Shown here in pieces: positions 16,673-27,300 of a DNA stretch of 64,000 nucleotides. Under the pieces are notes generated by a model. It saw nothing but the letters and a program-made list of their open reading frames with translations. It ran no database searches and was not told the origin of the DNA. The stretch is from Streptomyces sp. NBC_00448 (GTDB lineage Bacteria; Actinomycetota; Actinomycetes; Streptomycetales; Streptomycetaceae), in the NCBI RefSeq assembly GCF_036014115.1, contig NZ_CP107913.1, positions 2,669,001-2,733,000 of the forward strand, written 5' to 3'. Position 1 is the stretch's first letter. Every line of letters begins with the position of its first letter. A program made the translations under genes and the position numbers.

Positions 16673-16713
16673 TTGCAGAAAGTTTCTTGCAGCCTCTTTC
16701 GCAAAGTGTTGCA
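16673..16713 (+). promoter_or_regulatory. Mal operator cluster before malE
   Basis: TTGCA half-sites at 16673-16677, 16687-16691 and 16709-16713, with TTTCGCAAAG at 16697-16706 and a core palindrome AGAAAGTTTCT between the first two. TACGGT at 16721-16726 may be the -10. LacI-type MalR proteins recognise TTGC-containing sites of this kind, so this is the likely repression point of the mal operon. The remainder of the 367-bp gap (16450-16816) shows no gene. Confidence 0.7.
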
Positions 16714-16816
16714 CCGCTGTTACGGTCCTGCCCAGCCCGAGCGGAAACGGCCTGTGGGTGGGGTCGTTCGACGTCGGATCGGGTGAACGGGCACTTCCCT
16801 CATCAAGGAGTCAGGT

Positions 16817-18112
16817 ATGCGACGCGGCATATCCGTCGTGGCGATGGCCGCGGCCATCGTCCTCGGTGCCACCGCCTGTGGCGGCGGCAGTGGCAGTGGT
16901 AGCACGCAGGACAGCGGCAAGGCGAAGGACCCCGCCCAGGTGTCGGGCACGGTCACGTACTGGGACACCTCCGACGCGAAGGTCGAGGCACCGGCGTACA
17001 AGGCGCTGATCGCCGGCTTCGAGAAGAAGTACCCCAAGATCAAGGTGAACTACCAGAACGTGGACTTCACCACCGTGGAGCAGAAGTTCAAGACCGCGGC
17101 GCAGAGCGGCAAGGGCGCGCCCGACGTGATCAGGACCGACGTCGGGCTGATCCCGGAGTACGCCTCGCTGCACTACATCGCGCCGCTGGACGGCACCACC
17201 GCCCTCACCGACACGGGCGACTTCGTGGCCGGGCCGCTCAACACCACGAAGTACGAAGGCAAGTCGTACGCCGTGCCGTCGGTCACCGACACCCTCGGGC
17301 TGCTCTACAACAAGAAGGTGTTCGCCCAGGCCGGCATCGCCAAGCCCCCGACCACCTGGGACGAGATGGTCGCGGACTCCGCGAAGATCAAGGCGAAGAC
17401 CGGCGTCACCGGCACCTACATGAACCCCGACTCGTACTTCCTGCTGCCCTTCCTCTTCGGTGAGGGCGCCGACCTGGCCGACCCGTCCGCGAAGAAGGTC
17501 ACCGTCAACTCCCCGGAGGCGGTCAAGGCCGTCACCGAGGCGAAGAAGATCTACGACACCTCCTCGCTGAAGATCGACTTCGCCAACGCCTACGACAACA
17601 TGCAGACGTCGTTCAAGACCGGCAAGGTCGCCATGCTGATCCAGGGCCCCTGGTCGGTCGGCGACGACCTGACCGGCTCGGCCTTCAAGGACGGCGGCAA
17701 CCTCGGCTACGCGTCGGTGCCGGCCGGCTCCACCGGCAAGCCGCTCGCCCCGACCGGCGGCCAGGACCTGGCCGTCTACCAGGGCTCGAAGAACCTCCCC
17801 GCGGCCTACCTGTTCACCCAGTTCATGACCTCCACCGCCAGCCAGGAGCAGATCGCGGTGAAGAACGGGACGCTGCCCACCCGCACCTCGGCGTACACCG
17901 CCGACGTGCTGAAGAGCCCGCAGATCGCCGGGTTCAAGCCGATCCTGGACACCGCCCGGCCGCGGGTCGCGCTCCCGCAGGTCGGCAGCCTGTTCACCCC
18001 GCTCCAGCAGGAGTACATCAAGATCCTCCAGGGCAAGGCCACCGTCCAGGGCGGACTGGACGACGCGGCCAAGCAGTTCGGCAAGCTGCTGCCGGACTAC
18101 TCGGTGCAGTAG
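16817..18112 (+). CDS. malE: Maltose/maltodextrin-binding lipoprotein
   Basis: A 431-residue ABC solute-binding protein (family 1). The signal ends in the lipobox LGATAC, so Cys21 is lipidated and the protein sits on the outer face of the membrane. Recognisable parts are VTYWDTSDAKVEAPAYKALI, the hinge segment LGLLYNKKVFAQAGI, and IQGPWSVGDD. It binds maltose or longer alpha-1,4-glucans and passes them to the two permeases downstream. AAGGAGTCAGGT precedes the ATG. It is the first gene of malEFG-glucosidase-malR. No ATPase gene follows; streptomycete sugar transporters share the ATPase MsiK, encoded elsewhere. Confidence 0.9.
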   Translation: MRRGISVVAMAAAIVLGATACGGGSGSGSTQDSGKAKDPAQVSGTVTYWDTSDAKVEAPAYKALIAGFEKKYPKIKVNYQNVDFTTVEQKFKTAAQSGKGAPDVIRTDVGLIPEYASLHYIAPLDGTTALTDTGDFVAGPLNTTKYEGKSYAVPSVTDTLGLLYNKKVFAQAGIAKPPTTWDEMVADSAKIKAKTGVTGTYMNPDSYFLLPFLFGEGADLADPSAKKVTVNSPEAVKAVTEAKKIYDTSSLKIDFANAYDNMQTSFKTGKVAMLIQGPWSVGDDLTGSAFKDGGNLGYASVPAGSTGKPLAPTGGQDLAVYQGSKNLPAAYLFTQFMTSTASQEQIAVKNGTLPTRTSAYTADVLKSPQIAGFKPILDTARPRVALPQVGSLFTPLQQEYIKILQGKATVQGGLDDAAKQFGKLLPDYSVQ

Positions 18113-18124
18113 CACCCACCGGCT

Positions 18125-18199
18125 CCGGGCCGGCCGGCCGGGGTCTCGCCCGCCGCAGCACGCGGCGGGCGGGCCCACGCGCCCGACCGGCCGGCCCGG
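18125..18199 (+). other. Large intercistronic hairpin between malE and malF
   Basis: An outer 13-bp perfect stem (18125-18137 with 18187-18199) encloses an inner 9-bp perfect stem (GCCCGCCGC at 18148-18156 with 18162-18170). In sugar ABC operons such hairpins stabilise the upstream message and let the binding protein be made in excess over the permeases. Confidence 0.7.
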
Positions 18200-18238
18200 T
18201 CCTCCACCCGCCCCAGGCAACGACAGAGCCGAGGAGAG

Positions 18239-19237
18239 ATGACCACCGCCACCGTAGAACGGGCCGAGCGCCCCGGCCGCCCCGCGCGGTCCAAGGAGCC
18301 CAGGCAGGGCCTGCTGACGTCGATCGCCCGCTCCTGGGACAAGCACTGGTACGCCTGGGCGATGGTCGCCCCCGTGGTGATCGTCCTCGGCGTCCTGGTG
18401 CTGTACCCGCTCGGATACGGCGTCTACCTGTCCTTCACCAACGCCACCGCGCAGAACGTCGCCACCAACATCGGCCCCGTGCACGTGCCGGCCAGCTACC
18501 ACTTCGTCGGCCTGCACAACTACTGGCAGATCATCTCCGGCCAGGACGGCGACTTCTACCCGCGGCTGGAGTGGACGGTGATCTGGACCGTCGCCTGCGT
18601 CGGGATCACCTACTCCGTCGGGCTGGGCATGGCGGTGCTGCTCAACCGGCCGATGCGGTTCCGGCTGCTGTACCGGCTCGCGCTGATCCTGCCGTGGGCG
18701 GTGCCCGCCTTCGTGGGGGTGTTCGCCTGGCGGCTGATGTTCAACTCGCAGTACGGCGTCTTCAACGACGTCATCAACGTCGTCGGGCTGCCGTCCCAGG
18801 ACTGGCTGGGCACGCCGTTCGCGCAGAAGGTCGCGGTCATCATCGTCAACGTCTGGTGCGGCGTGCCGTTCATGATGGTGGCGATCCTCGGCGGCCTCCA
18901 GTCGATCCCGGGCGAGCTCTACGAAGCCGCGGAGATGGACGGCGCCTCCCCGTTCCAGCGCTTCACGAACGTGACGGTGCCCGGGCTGCGCCCGGTGACC
19001 AGCACGGTGATCCTGCTGAGCACCGTGTGGACGTTCAACATGTTCCCGATCATCTACCTGCTGCTGGGCAGCAACACCAGCGGCGACACCGACATCCTCG
19101 TGACGTTCGCCTACGAGAAGGCGTTCGTCGGCATCTCCGACTACGCCGGCGCCGCGTCGTACGGCATCGTCATCCTGCTGATCCTGGTGGCCTTCTCCAC
19201 CTTCTACCGCAGCCGCATCAAGACCGAGCAGAGCTGA
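18239..19237 (+). CDS. malF: Maltose ABC transporter permease, MalF type
   Basis: A 332-residue membrane protein with about six helices and a cytoplasmic N-terminus. The EAA loop that docks on the ATPase reads YEAAEMDGASPFQRF near residue 225, with the usual conserved G and a following VTVPGL. The large periplasmic-side segment between helices 1 and 2 (NATAQNVATNIGPVHVPASY) is typical of MalF-like subunits. GAGGAGAG precedes the ATG at 18239. It forms the channel with MalG. Confidence 0.9.
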   Translation: MTTATVERAERPGRPARSKEPRQGLLTSIARSWDKHWYAWAMVAPVVIVLGVLVLYPLGYGVYLSFTNATAQNVATNIGPVHVPASYHFVGLHNYWQIISGQDGDFYPRLEWTVIWTVACVGITYSVGLGMAVLLNRPMRFRLLYRLALILPWAVPAFVGVFAWRLMFNSQYGVFNDVINVVGLPSQDWLGTPFAQKVAVIIVNVWCGVPFMMVAILGGLQSIPGELYEAAEMDGASPFQRFTNVTVPGLRPVTSTVILLSTVWTFNMFPIIYLLLGSNTSGDTDILVTFAYEKAFVGISDYAGAASYGIVILLILVAFSTFYRSRIKTEQS

Positions 19238-19250
19238 GGAGCTGTCACCC

Positions 19251-20156
19251 ATGAGTGCCACCATTCAGCGCGGCCGGAACCCGCGCGGCCAGGTGCGGCC
19301 CGGCCGCGGACAGGACGGCCGCACACCACGTGGCCGCGGGCAGCGCGGCACGGGCGCCTCGCTCGCCCTGCACGCCACCCTGATCGCCGCCAGCGCCGTC
19401 GCGGTCTTCCCGGTGCTGTGGATCGTCTTCATCTCGCTCGGCCCGGACAGCGCCTGGCAGCAGCCCGGCCAGGTGATCCACCATCTGGGCCTGGACAACT
19501 ACCGGTTCGTGCTGCTGCACAGCGGCTTCCCGCACTGGATGCTCAACTCGGTGATCGTCGCCGGCGCCACGATGGTGCTGGGCGTGTTCATCGCGGCCAG
19601 CGCCGGCTACGCGATCTCCCGGATGAAGTTCCCCGGCCACCGGCAGCTGATGTGGATCTTCCTGGTCACCCAGATGTTCCCCGTCGCGGTGCTGATCGTC
19701 CCGCTGTACAACCTGATGGCCCGGCTGGACCTGCTCGACAGCTACCTCGGCCTGGTGCTGGTGTACTGCACCATCGCCGTGCCGTTCTGCGCGTGGATGC
19801 TCAAGGGCTACTTCGACACCATTCCGCGGGAGATCGACGAGGCGGGCCGGATGGACGGCCTCAGCCCGTTCGGCACCTTCTGGCGGCTGATCCTGCCGCT
19901 GGCGCGGCCGGGCCTGGCGGTCACCGCGTTCTACAGCTTCCTCACCGCGTGGGGCGAGGTCGCCTACTCCAGCCAGTTCATGAAGACGCACTACACCCTC
20001 GCCGCGGGACTGCCCACCTACGCGTCCAGCATCCGCGCCAACTGGGGTGCGATGACCGCGGGTTCGGTGCTCATCGCGATACCCGCGGCCGTCGTCTTCC
20101 TGCTCGTCCAGCGTCACCTGGTCACCGGTCTGACGGCCGGCGGCACCAAGGGCTGA
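19251..20156 (+). CDS. malG: Maltose ABC transporter permease, MalG type
   Basis: A 301-residue six-helix permease. A Gly/Arg-rich cytoplasmic N-terminus of about 40 residues precedes the first helix. The EAA loop is EIDEAGRMDGLSPFGTFWR, followed by LILPLARPGLA. Its end, HLVTGLTAGGTKG, is the standard MalG terminus. It begins 13 bp after malF with GAGGAGCTGTC as ribosome-binding site. The 149-bp gap that follows has repeats of CCCGGCACCCC but no clear terminator. Confidence 0.9.
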   Translation: MSATIQRGRNPRGQVRPGRGQDGRTPRGRGQRGTGASLALHATLIAASAVAVFPVLWIVFISLGPDSAWQQPGQVIHHLGLDNYRFVLLHSGFPHWMLNSVIVAGATMVLGVFIAASAGYAISRMKFPGHRQLMWIFLVTQMFPVAVLIVPLYNLMARLDLLDSYLGLVLVYCTIAVPFCAWMLKGYFDTIPREIDEAGRMDGLSPFGTFWRLILPLARPGLAVTAFYSFLTAWGEVAYSSQFMKTHYTLAAGLPTYASSIRANWGAMTAGSVLIAIPAAVVFLLVQRHLVTGLTAGGTKG

Positions 20157-20305
20157 CGCGCCCAGCACCCCGCATCCGACCCGGACCCTGCGCCCGGCAC
20201 CCCGACCCCGGACCCGGGCCCCGCATCAGCGCCCGGCACCCCGGACGCACACCCGCGCACGTCCGCACGCCACTTAGTCGTTCCCCCGAACCCCAAAGGG
20301 AATCA

Positions 20306-22129
20306 ATGAGCCAGCACCTCACCGACGCGCCCAGCACCGCCGCCGCGACCGACGCAGACGCCGGGCGCGGAGACTGGTGGCGCGACGCGGTGATCTACCA
20401 GGTCTATCCGCGCAGCTTCGCCGACGGCAACGGCGACGGCATGGGCGACCTGCCGGGCATCACCGCCCGGCTGCCCTACCTGCGGGACCTCGGCGTCGAC
20501 GCGGTGTGGCTGTCGCCGTTCTACGCCTCCCCGCAGGCCGACGCCGGCTACGACGTCGCCGACTACCGCGCGGTCGACCCGATGTTCGGCAACCTCACCG
20601 ACGCCGACGACCTGGTGCGCGCCGCGCACGCGCTGTCCCTGCGCGTCATCGTGGACCTGGTGCCGAACCACTGCTCCGACCAGCACGAGTGGTTCAAGCA
20701 GGCGCTGCGCGAGGGCCCGGGCTCCGCGGCCCGCGACCGCTTCCACTTCCGCGCCGGCAAGGGCGCGCACGGCGAACTGCCGCCCAACGACTGGGAGTCC
20801 ATCTTCGGCGGCCCGGCCTGGACCCGCGTCACCGAACCGGACGGCACCCCCGGCGCGTGGTACCTGCACCTGTTCGCCCCCGAGCAGCCGGACTTCAACT
20901 GGAACCACCGCGCGGTGCACGACGAGTTCCGCTCGGTGCTGCGGTTCTGGCTGGACCTGGGCATCGACGGCTTCCGGATCGACGTCGCGCACGGCCTGGT
21001 GAAGGCCGAGGGCCTGCCCGACATCGGCCACTCCGGCCAGGTGGCGCTGCTGGGCACCGCCGCGATGCCGTACTTCGACCAGGACGGCGTGCACGAGATC
21101 TACCGGGACTGGCGGCGCATCCTGGACGAGTACGGGCCGGTGGGAGCGGCCGGCGGCCGGGAGCGGATCGCGGTCGCCGAGGCGTGGACGCCGACGATCG
21201 AGCGGGCCGCGCTCTACCTGCGCCCCGACGAGCTGCACCAGGCGTTCAACTTCGAGTACCTGACCGCCGGTTGGAGCGCGGGCGCGCTGCGCGAGGTGAT
21301 CGACCGGTCGCTGCACGCGATGGGCGCGGTCGGCGCGCCCGCGACCTGGGTGCTGTCCAACCACGACGTGACCCGGCACACCACCCGGCTCGGCAACCTC
21401 CCGCCGGTCAGCGCGGGGCAGAACCCCGTGGCGCCGCCGACCCAGTTGCGCACCCCGGGCGACCGCGCGCTCGGCCTGCGCCGGGCCCGCGCGGCGACCT
21501 TGCTGATGCTGGCCCTGCCCGGCTCGGCCTACCTCTACCAGGGCGAGGAGTTGGGGCTGCCCGACGTCACCGACCTGCCGGACGAGGTGCGCCAGGACCC
21601 GTCGTTCTTCCGCGCGGCCGGGCAGGACGGCTTCCGTGACGGCTGCCGGGTGCCGATCCCGTGGTCGGGCGAGGCCGCGCCGTACGGCTTCGGGCCGGCC
21701 GAGGGCGGGCCGAGCTGGCTGCCGCAGCCCGGGCAGTGGGCCGAGTTGAGCGTCGAGGCGCAGACCGGCGACCCCGACTCGACCCTGGAGCTGTACCGCG
21801 CCGCGCTCGCGGTGCGCCGCGACCACCCCGCGCTCGGCGCCGGCACCGCCGTGAACTGGCTCGACGCGCCCGAGGGGGTGCTCGCCTTCCGCCGTGACGC
21901 GACCGGCGGCGCCTTCGTCTGCACCCTCAACCCCACCTCCTCGCCGGTACGGCTGCCCCGGCCGGGCCGGCTGCTGCTGTCCAGCGAGGGACCGGCCGCG
22001 GAACCGGACACCCGGCGGCCGGACACCCGGCGACCCGACCCGCTGCGGCCCGACGGCGACCCGATTACCGGAGGTTCGGGCGAATTCGTCACGATCGCCG
22101 CCGACACGGCAATTTGGTGGGCGATCTGA
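20306..22129 (+). CDS. GH13 alpha-glucosidase/oligo-glucosidase
   Basis: A 607-residue cytoplasmic enzyme of GH13 (probably the oligo-1,6/alpha-glucosidase subfamilies). DWWRDAVIYQVYPRSFAD opens the barrel; conserved region I is DLVPNHCS; the nucleophile is Asp226 in FRIDVAH; the acid/base is Glu292 in VAEAW; Asp354 in SNHDV stabilises the transition state. It would cleave imported maltose or maltodextrins to glucose. Near the C-terminus a short low-complexity insert, PDTRRPDTRRPD, interrupts the beta-sandwich. AAAGGGAA precedes the ATG. The gene lies in the mal operon and is the counterpart of AglA in S. coelicolor, although the gene order here differs. Confidence 0.92.
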   Translation: MSQHLTDAPSTAAATDADAGRGDWWRDAVIYQVYPRSFADGNGDGMGDLPGITARLPYLRDLGVDAVWLSPFYASPQADAGYDVADYRAVDPMFGNLTDADDLVRAAHALSLRVIVDLVPNHCSDQHEWFKQALREGPGSAARDRFHFRAGKGAHGELPPNDWESIFGGPAWTRVTEPDGTPGAWYLHLFAPEQPDFNWNHRAVHDEFRSVLRFWLDLGIDGFRIDVAHGLVKAEGLPDIGHSGQVALLGTAAMPYFDQDGVHEIYRDWRRILDEYGPVGAAGGRERIAVAEAWTPTIERAALYLRPDELHQAFNFEYLTAGWSAGALREVIDRSLHAMGAVGAPATWVLSNHDVTRHTTRLGNLPPVSAGQNPVAPPTQLRTPGDRALGLRRARAATLLMLALPGSAYLYQGEELGLPDVTDLPDEVRQDPSFFRAAGQDGFRDGCRVPIPWSGEAAPYGFGPAEGGPSWLPQPGQWAELSVEAQTGDPDSTLELYRAALAVRRDHPALGAGTAVNWLDAPEGVLAFRRDATGGAFVCTLNPTSSPVRLPRPGRLLLSSEGPAAEPDTRRPDTRRPDPLRPDGDPITGGSGEFVTIAADTAIWWAI

Positions 22130-22163
22130 CATGGCGGTGTTCCGCCCCGTAGCATCCGGTGCT

Positions 22164-23204
22164 GTGACCGCGCGGCTCGCAGACATCGCAGCCCAGGCGG
22201 GGGTCAGTGAGGCGACGGTCAGCCGGGTGCTCAACGGCAAGCCAGGTGTTTCCGCGGCCACCCGTGAATCCGTGCTGGCCGCGCTGGACCTGCTCGGGTA
22301 CGAACGCCCGGTCCGGTTGCGACAGCGCAGCGCCGGCCTGGTCGGGCTGATCACGCCCGAGTTGGGGAACCCGATCTTCCCGGCGATGGCGCAGGTCATC
22401 GGCCAGGCGCTGACCCGGCAGGGCTACACCCCGGTGCTGGCCACCCAGACCCCGGGCGGTTCCACCGAGGACGAACTCGTGGAGATGCTGGTCGAGCGCG
22501 GGGTGGCGGGCATCATCTTCGCCTCCGGCCTGCACGCCGACTCCACCGCCGACACCGAGCGGTACGCCCGGCTCAAGGGCCAGGGCGTGCCGTTCGTACT
22601 GATCAGCGGCCACTCCGACAAGATCGACGCGCCCTCGGTGTCGGTGGACGACCGCGCCGCGGTCCGGCTGGCCGTCACGCACCTGGCCGCGCTCGGGCAC
22701 CGCAGGATCGGCCTGGCCGTCGGGCAGAAACGGTTCGTGCCGGTGCAGCGGAAGATCGAGGGCTTCCTCGCGTCCATGGGCGACGTGCTGGGGCTGTCGG
22801 CCGAGGACGCCCAGGCGCTGGTGCAGCACTCGCTGTACACGCTGGAGGGCGGTCAGGCCGCGGCCGGCGCGCTGATAGCCGACGGCTGCAGCGCGATCGT
22901 CTGCGCCTCGGACATGATGGCGCTCGGCGCGATCCGCGCCGCCCGGCAACTGGGCCACACGGTGCCCGGCGACATCTCGGTGGTCGGTTTCGACGACTCC
23001 CCGCTGATCGCCTTCACCGATCCGCCGCTGACCACCATCAGGCAGCCGGTTCCCGCCATGTGTCAGGCCGCGGTGAACGCGCTGCTGGAGGAGATCGGCG
23101 ACAACCCGCCCCCGCACAGCGAGTTCGTCTTCATGCCCGAACTGGTGGTCCGCGGCTCGACGGCCGCCGGGCCCGCCGACCGCGGGGCGCCGGCGGGCCG
23201 TTGA
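22164..23204 (+). CDS. malR: LacI-family maltose regulator MalR
   Basis: A 346-residue repressor. The N-terminal HTH reads RLADIAAQAGVSEATVSR, with the hinge helix VLNGKPGV. The ligand domain contains RQRSAGLVGLITPEL and VPVQRKIEGFL, which I recognise from streptomycete MalR. The GTG at 22164 (VTARLADIAA) matches homologues; an ATG at 22131 would add MAVFRPVASGA. The gene is 34 bp after the glucosidase and on the same strand, so it is likely part of the operon and reports on its own repression. In S. coelicolor malR is divergent from malE, so this is a rearranged layout. Confidence 0.9.
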   Translation: MTARLADIAAQAGVSEATVSRVLNGKPGVSAATRESVLAALDLLGYERPVRLRQRSAGLVGLITPELGNPIFPAMAQVIGQALTRQGYTPVLATQTPGGSTEDELVEMLVERGVAGIIFASGLHADSTADTERYARLKGQGVPFVLISGHSDKIDAPSVSVDDRAAVRLAVTHLAALGHRRIGLAVGQKRFVPVQRKIEGFLASMGDVLGLSAEDAQALVQHSLYTLEGGQAAAGALIADGCSAIVCASDMMALGAIRAARQLGHTVPGDISVVGFDDSPLIAFTDPPLTTIRQPVPAMCQAAVNALLEEIGDNPPPHSEFVFMPELVVRGSTAAGPADRGAPAGR

Positions 23205-23293
23205 CCGGTGGCGGTCGGGCACGACACGCGGGATGTCCGGTTCAGCGGGCATGGCACCCGTTTGACCGGCCGGGTCTGGCAGACTGGTGTCCC

Positions 23294-24205
23294 ATGGGGG
23301 AATCGACCGCCAACACCGCCAAGTCGCTGAAGGACCGTCGTACCGACCCTTCGGACGCCGCCGGAAACGGCGCCGGGCGGGGCGCGGGCGGCGCCTATCG
23401 GGCGCCCGGCTCCGGCTGGTCGCCCGGCGCGCTGCTGCACCGGCTGCGCACCCCGCGCCGGCCCCGCCTCTGGTTCGAACTGGTGCTGATCGGCGTCAGC
23501 TACTGGGTGTACTCCCTGATCCGCAACGCGGTCCCCGCCGAGCGCAGCACCGCGCTTCGGCACGCCGCCGACGTGTGGAGCTTCGAACGCCACCTCGACC
23601 TCGGCATCGAGCACAGCGTCAACCATGCGCTGAACTCGGTGACATGGCTGATCGTGGGGATGAACTACTACTACGCCTCACTGCACTTCGTGATCACCAT
23701 CGGTGTGCTGGTGTGGCTGTACGTCGCCCATCCCGACCGCTACGCGCCGCCCCGGCTGGTGCTGTTCGCGACCACCTGGCTGGCGCTGATCGGCTTCTGG
23801 GCCTACCCGTTGGCCCCGCCGCGGCTGCTGGCCGGCGCCGGCTTCATCGACACGGTCGCCGTGCACCACACCTGGGGCTCGCTCTCCCAGGGCAGCCTGG
23901 CGCACGTGTCGAACCAGTACGCGGCGATGCCGTCGATGCACATCGGCTGGTCGCTGTGGTGCGGCGTCACCGTCTTCAACCTGGCCAAGCGGACGTGGGT
24001 GCGGGTGGTGGCCCTGCTCTACCCGCTGTTCACCCTCACGGTGATCATCGCCACCGGCAACCACTTCTGGCTGGACGCGATCGGCGGCGTGGTCTGCCTC
24101 GGCGCCGGCTACGGCCTGGTGTGCCTGCTGTACGGACGGTGGGTGTACCACCTGCCGCGTTCCTGGGAGCAGCAGTTGGAGGACCAGCACACCGCGAAGT
24201 CCTGA
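23294..24205 (+). CDS. PAP2-superfamily membrane protein, Aur1/inositol-phosphotransferase type
   Basis: A 303-residue protein with about six membrane helices. The phosphatase-like motifs are AAMPSMHIGWSLWCG (the PSxH motif) and GNHFWLDAIGG (HxxxD nucleophile-activating pair). This is the PF14378 group that includes Aur1/Ipt1 sphingolipid inositolphosphotransferases; bacterial copies probably move phospho-head groups between lipids or hydrolyse lipid phosphates at the outer face. The N-terminal 45 residues are cytoplasmic and Gly/Ala-rich. A TTGACC at about 23262 may be the -35. Confidence 0.82.
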   Translation: MGESTANTAKSLKDRRTDPSDAAGNGAGRGAGGAYRAPGSGWSPGALLHRLRTPRRPRLWFELVLIGVSYWVYSLIRNAVPAERSTALRHAADVWSFERHLDLGIEHSVNHALNSVTWLIVGMNYYYASLHFVITIGVLVWLYVAHPDRYAPPRLVLFATTWLALIGFWAYPLAPPRLLAGAGFIDTVAVHHTWGSLSQGSLAHVSNQYAAMPSMHIGWSLWCGVTVFNLAKRTWVRVVALLYPLFTLTVIIATGNHFWLDAIGGVVCLGAGYGLVCLLYGRWVYHLPRSWEQQLEDQHTAKS

Positions 24206-24239
24206 CCGCGGCAGGTCCCGGGCCTGGGCCCCGACCCGC

Positions 24240-24284
24240 AGGTCCCGAACCCGGAGGTCCCCAACCCGCAGGTCCCCAACCCCT
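24240..24284. repeat. Three 15-bp tandem repeats
   Basis: AGGTCCCGAACCCGG, AGGTCCCCAACCCGC and AGGTCCCCAACCCCT in direct tandem, in the gap between the converging PAP2 and glnE genes. Function unknown. Confidence 0.7.
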
Positions 24285-24305
24285 CCCGGTGCCGCCCGAT
24301 TCGCG

Positions 24306-27300
24306 TCACGCCTCGTAGAACAGCCGCTCCACCACCGCGCGGGCGCGGCGGGTACGGCGGCGGTAGTCCTCCAGCATGTCGCCGACGTGGCCGGCCGGGT
24401 AGCCGAGGTAGCGACCCACCGCGGCCAGCTCCCGCCCGTCGCCGGGGAAGGTGTCGCCGGGGCGGCCGCGGACCAGCATCACCGCGTTGCGCACCCGCGT
24501 CGCCAGCACCCACGCCTCGTCCAGTATCCGCAGGTCCGGCTCCGCGATCAGACCCTCGGCGTGCGCGGCGGCCAGCGCGGCCCGGGTGCCGGTGGTGCGC
24601 AGCGACGGCAGCCGGGCGCCGTGCTGGAGTTGGAGCAACTGCACCGTCCACTCCACGTCGGACAGCCCCCCGCGGCCGAGCTTGGCGTGGGTGGTGCGGT
24701 CGGCGCCACGCGGCATCCGCTCGCTCTCCATCCGCGCCTTGAGCCGGCGGATCTCGCGCACCGCCTCCTCGTCGAGGCCGTCCTCGGGGTAGCGCAGCGG
24801 GTCTATCAGCGCGATGAACCGCTCCCCCAGCTCCAGGTCGCCGGCCACCGGGCGGGCCCGCAGCAGCGCCTGACTCTCCCACCCCAGCGACCAGCGCCGG
24901 TAGTACGCCTCGTACGACGCCAGGCTGCGCACCAGCGGGCCGGACTTGCCCTCCGGCCGCAGGTCGGCGTCGATCAGCAGCGGCGGGTCGGTGGTGGGGA
25001 TCTGCAGCAGCCGGCGCAGCTCGTTGGCGACGGCGATCGCGGCCCGGCCGGCGTCGCCGCTGTCGACGCCCTCGCGCGGCTCGTGCACGAACATCACGTC
25101 GGCGTCGGAGCCGTAGCCGAGTTCGCGACCGCCGAAGCGGCCCATGCCGATCACGGCGAGGCGGGTGGGCAGCGGGTGGGCGTCGCCGCCGGTGACCGCG
25201 TTGACGGCGGCCCGCAGCGCGCCGGCCACGGTGGCCGAGGTCAGCCCGTACACGGCGGTGCCGACCCGGTCGACGAGGACGGCCGGGTCGAGCGGGCCGT
25301 CGGACTCCTCGTCGTCGCCGTAGGTGTCGATCAGGTCGCCGGCGGCGGTGCGGAACAGCTCGCGGCGGCGGACCCCGCGCACGGCCGCGATGGCCTGCTC
25401 GGGGCTGTCCGCGCGGCCGACGGCGGCCAGCACCTCCTGCTCGAGCGCCAGGTGGTCGCGCGGGATCAGGCCGTCCCTGGAGCCGAGCAGGGCGACCGCC
25501 TCGGGGGCGCGCATCAGCAGGTCGGGGGCGAGCCGGCCGGAGGAGAGCACCCGGGCCAACCGCTGGGCGGCGGCGCCCTCGTCACGCAGCAGCCGCAGGT
25601 ACCACGGGGTCTTGCCCAGCGCGTCGGAGACCTTGCGGAAGCCGAGCAGCCCGGCGTCGGGGTCGGCGGAGTCCGCGAACCAGCCGAGCAGCACCGGCAG
25701 CAGGGTGCGCTGGATCGCGGCCTTGCGGCTGACCCCGCTGGCCAGCGCCTCCAGGTGGCGGATCGCCGCGACCGGGTCGGCGTAGCCGAGCGCCTGGAGC
25801 CGGGCCCGGGCGGCGTCGGTGCTCAGCCGCGTCTCGTCGCTGTCGAGCTGGGCGACGGCGTCCAGCAGCGGGCGGTAGAACAGCTTCTCGTGCAGCCGCC
25901 GCACCTCGCGGGCGTGCCGCTTCCACTCCCGGTTGAGGCTCTGCACCGGCTCCGCGCGAAATCCCAGGCCCCGGCCGAGCCGGCGCAGTCCTGCCTCGTC
26001 GTCGGGCACCAGGTGGGTGCGGCGCATCTTCTGGAGCTGGATGCGGTGTTCCATCAGCCGCAGGAAGCGGTAGGCGGCGTCCAGCGCGGCGGCGTCGGCG
26101 CGGCCGACGTAGCCGCCCCGGGCCAGGTCGGCGAGCGCGGTGAGGGTGGTGGCGCTGCGCAGGCTCGTGTCGCTGCGGCCGTGCACGAGTTGGAGGAGCT
26201 GCACCGCGAACTCCACGTCGCGCAGCCCGCCGGGGCCGAGCTTCAGCTCCCGCTCGACCTGCGCGGCGGGGATGGTGTCGACGACCCGCCGGCGCATCTC
26301 CTGCACGTCGGTGACGAAGTTCTCCCGCTCGGCGGCCTGCCACACCATCGGGCGGATCGCGGCGACGTACTCGGCGCCCAGCGCGGCGTCCCCGGCGACC
26401 GGCCGCGCCTTCAACAGCGCCTGGAACTCCCAGGTCTTCGCCCAGCGGTGGTAGTACGCGACATGGCTGCTGAGGGTGCGCACCAGCGGGCCGTTCTTGC
26501 CCTCGGGCCGCAGGTTGGGGTCCACCGGCCAGATGGTGCCCTCGGCGGTGGTGTCGGAGCAGATGCCCATCATCCGCACGGCCAGCCGGGTCGCGGACCG
26601 CAGCGCCGCGGTGTCGTCGGCGGAGCCGTCGTCCTCGGCGGCGCTCTCGGCCGGTTCCGCGACGAAGATGACGTCCACGTCGGAGACGTAGTTCAGTTCG
26701 TGCCCGCCGCACTTGCCCATGCCGATCACCGCGAGCCGGCAGGCCGCCGCGTCCTGCGGCAGCTCCGCGGCGGCGATCGCCAGCGCGGTCCGCAGCGTGG
26801 CCGTCGCCAGGTCGGCCAACTCGGCGGCGGTACGCACCAGGTCGTTGGTGCCGCAGACGTCCCTGGCCGCTATGCCGAGCAGGCACCGCCGGTACGCCGC
26901 GCGCAGCGCGTCCGGGGTGCGGACGGCGGCCAGCCCCTCCTCGAACTCCTCGACCCCCGGGTGCAGGTCGCGCGCCTCGTACGTCACCAGGGCGTGCCAG
27001 TCCTCGGGGTGCCGGGCCAGGTGGTCGCCCAGCGCCTCGGAGGCGCCCATCACGCCCAGCAGCCGGTCCCGCAGCGGTTTGGCGCTGGTCACGGTGTCCA
27101 GCAGGGTGCGGCGCTCGCCCGGGTCCAGTGCCTCGGCGAGCCGGACCAGGCCGAGCAGCGCCTGGTCGGGGTCGGCGGTGGCGCCGAGCGCTTCGAGCAG
27201 CACCGGGTCACCGCGTACGCCCGCCAGCACGTCGTCCTCCAGCAGGCGCTCGGCGGTCGCGGCATCCGTGAAGCCGTGCCGCAGCAACCGGGAGAAGGTA

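Noticed and set aside
22131..22163. ATG at 22131 as start of malR
   Set aside because: Homologues as I recall begin with the TARLADIAAQAG segment, which follows the GTG at 22164; the extra 11 residues have no support.
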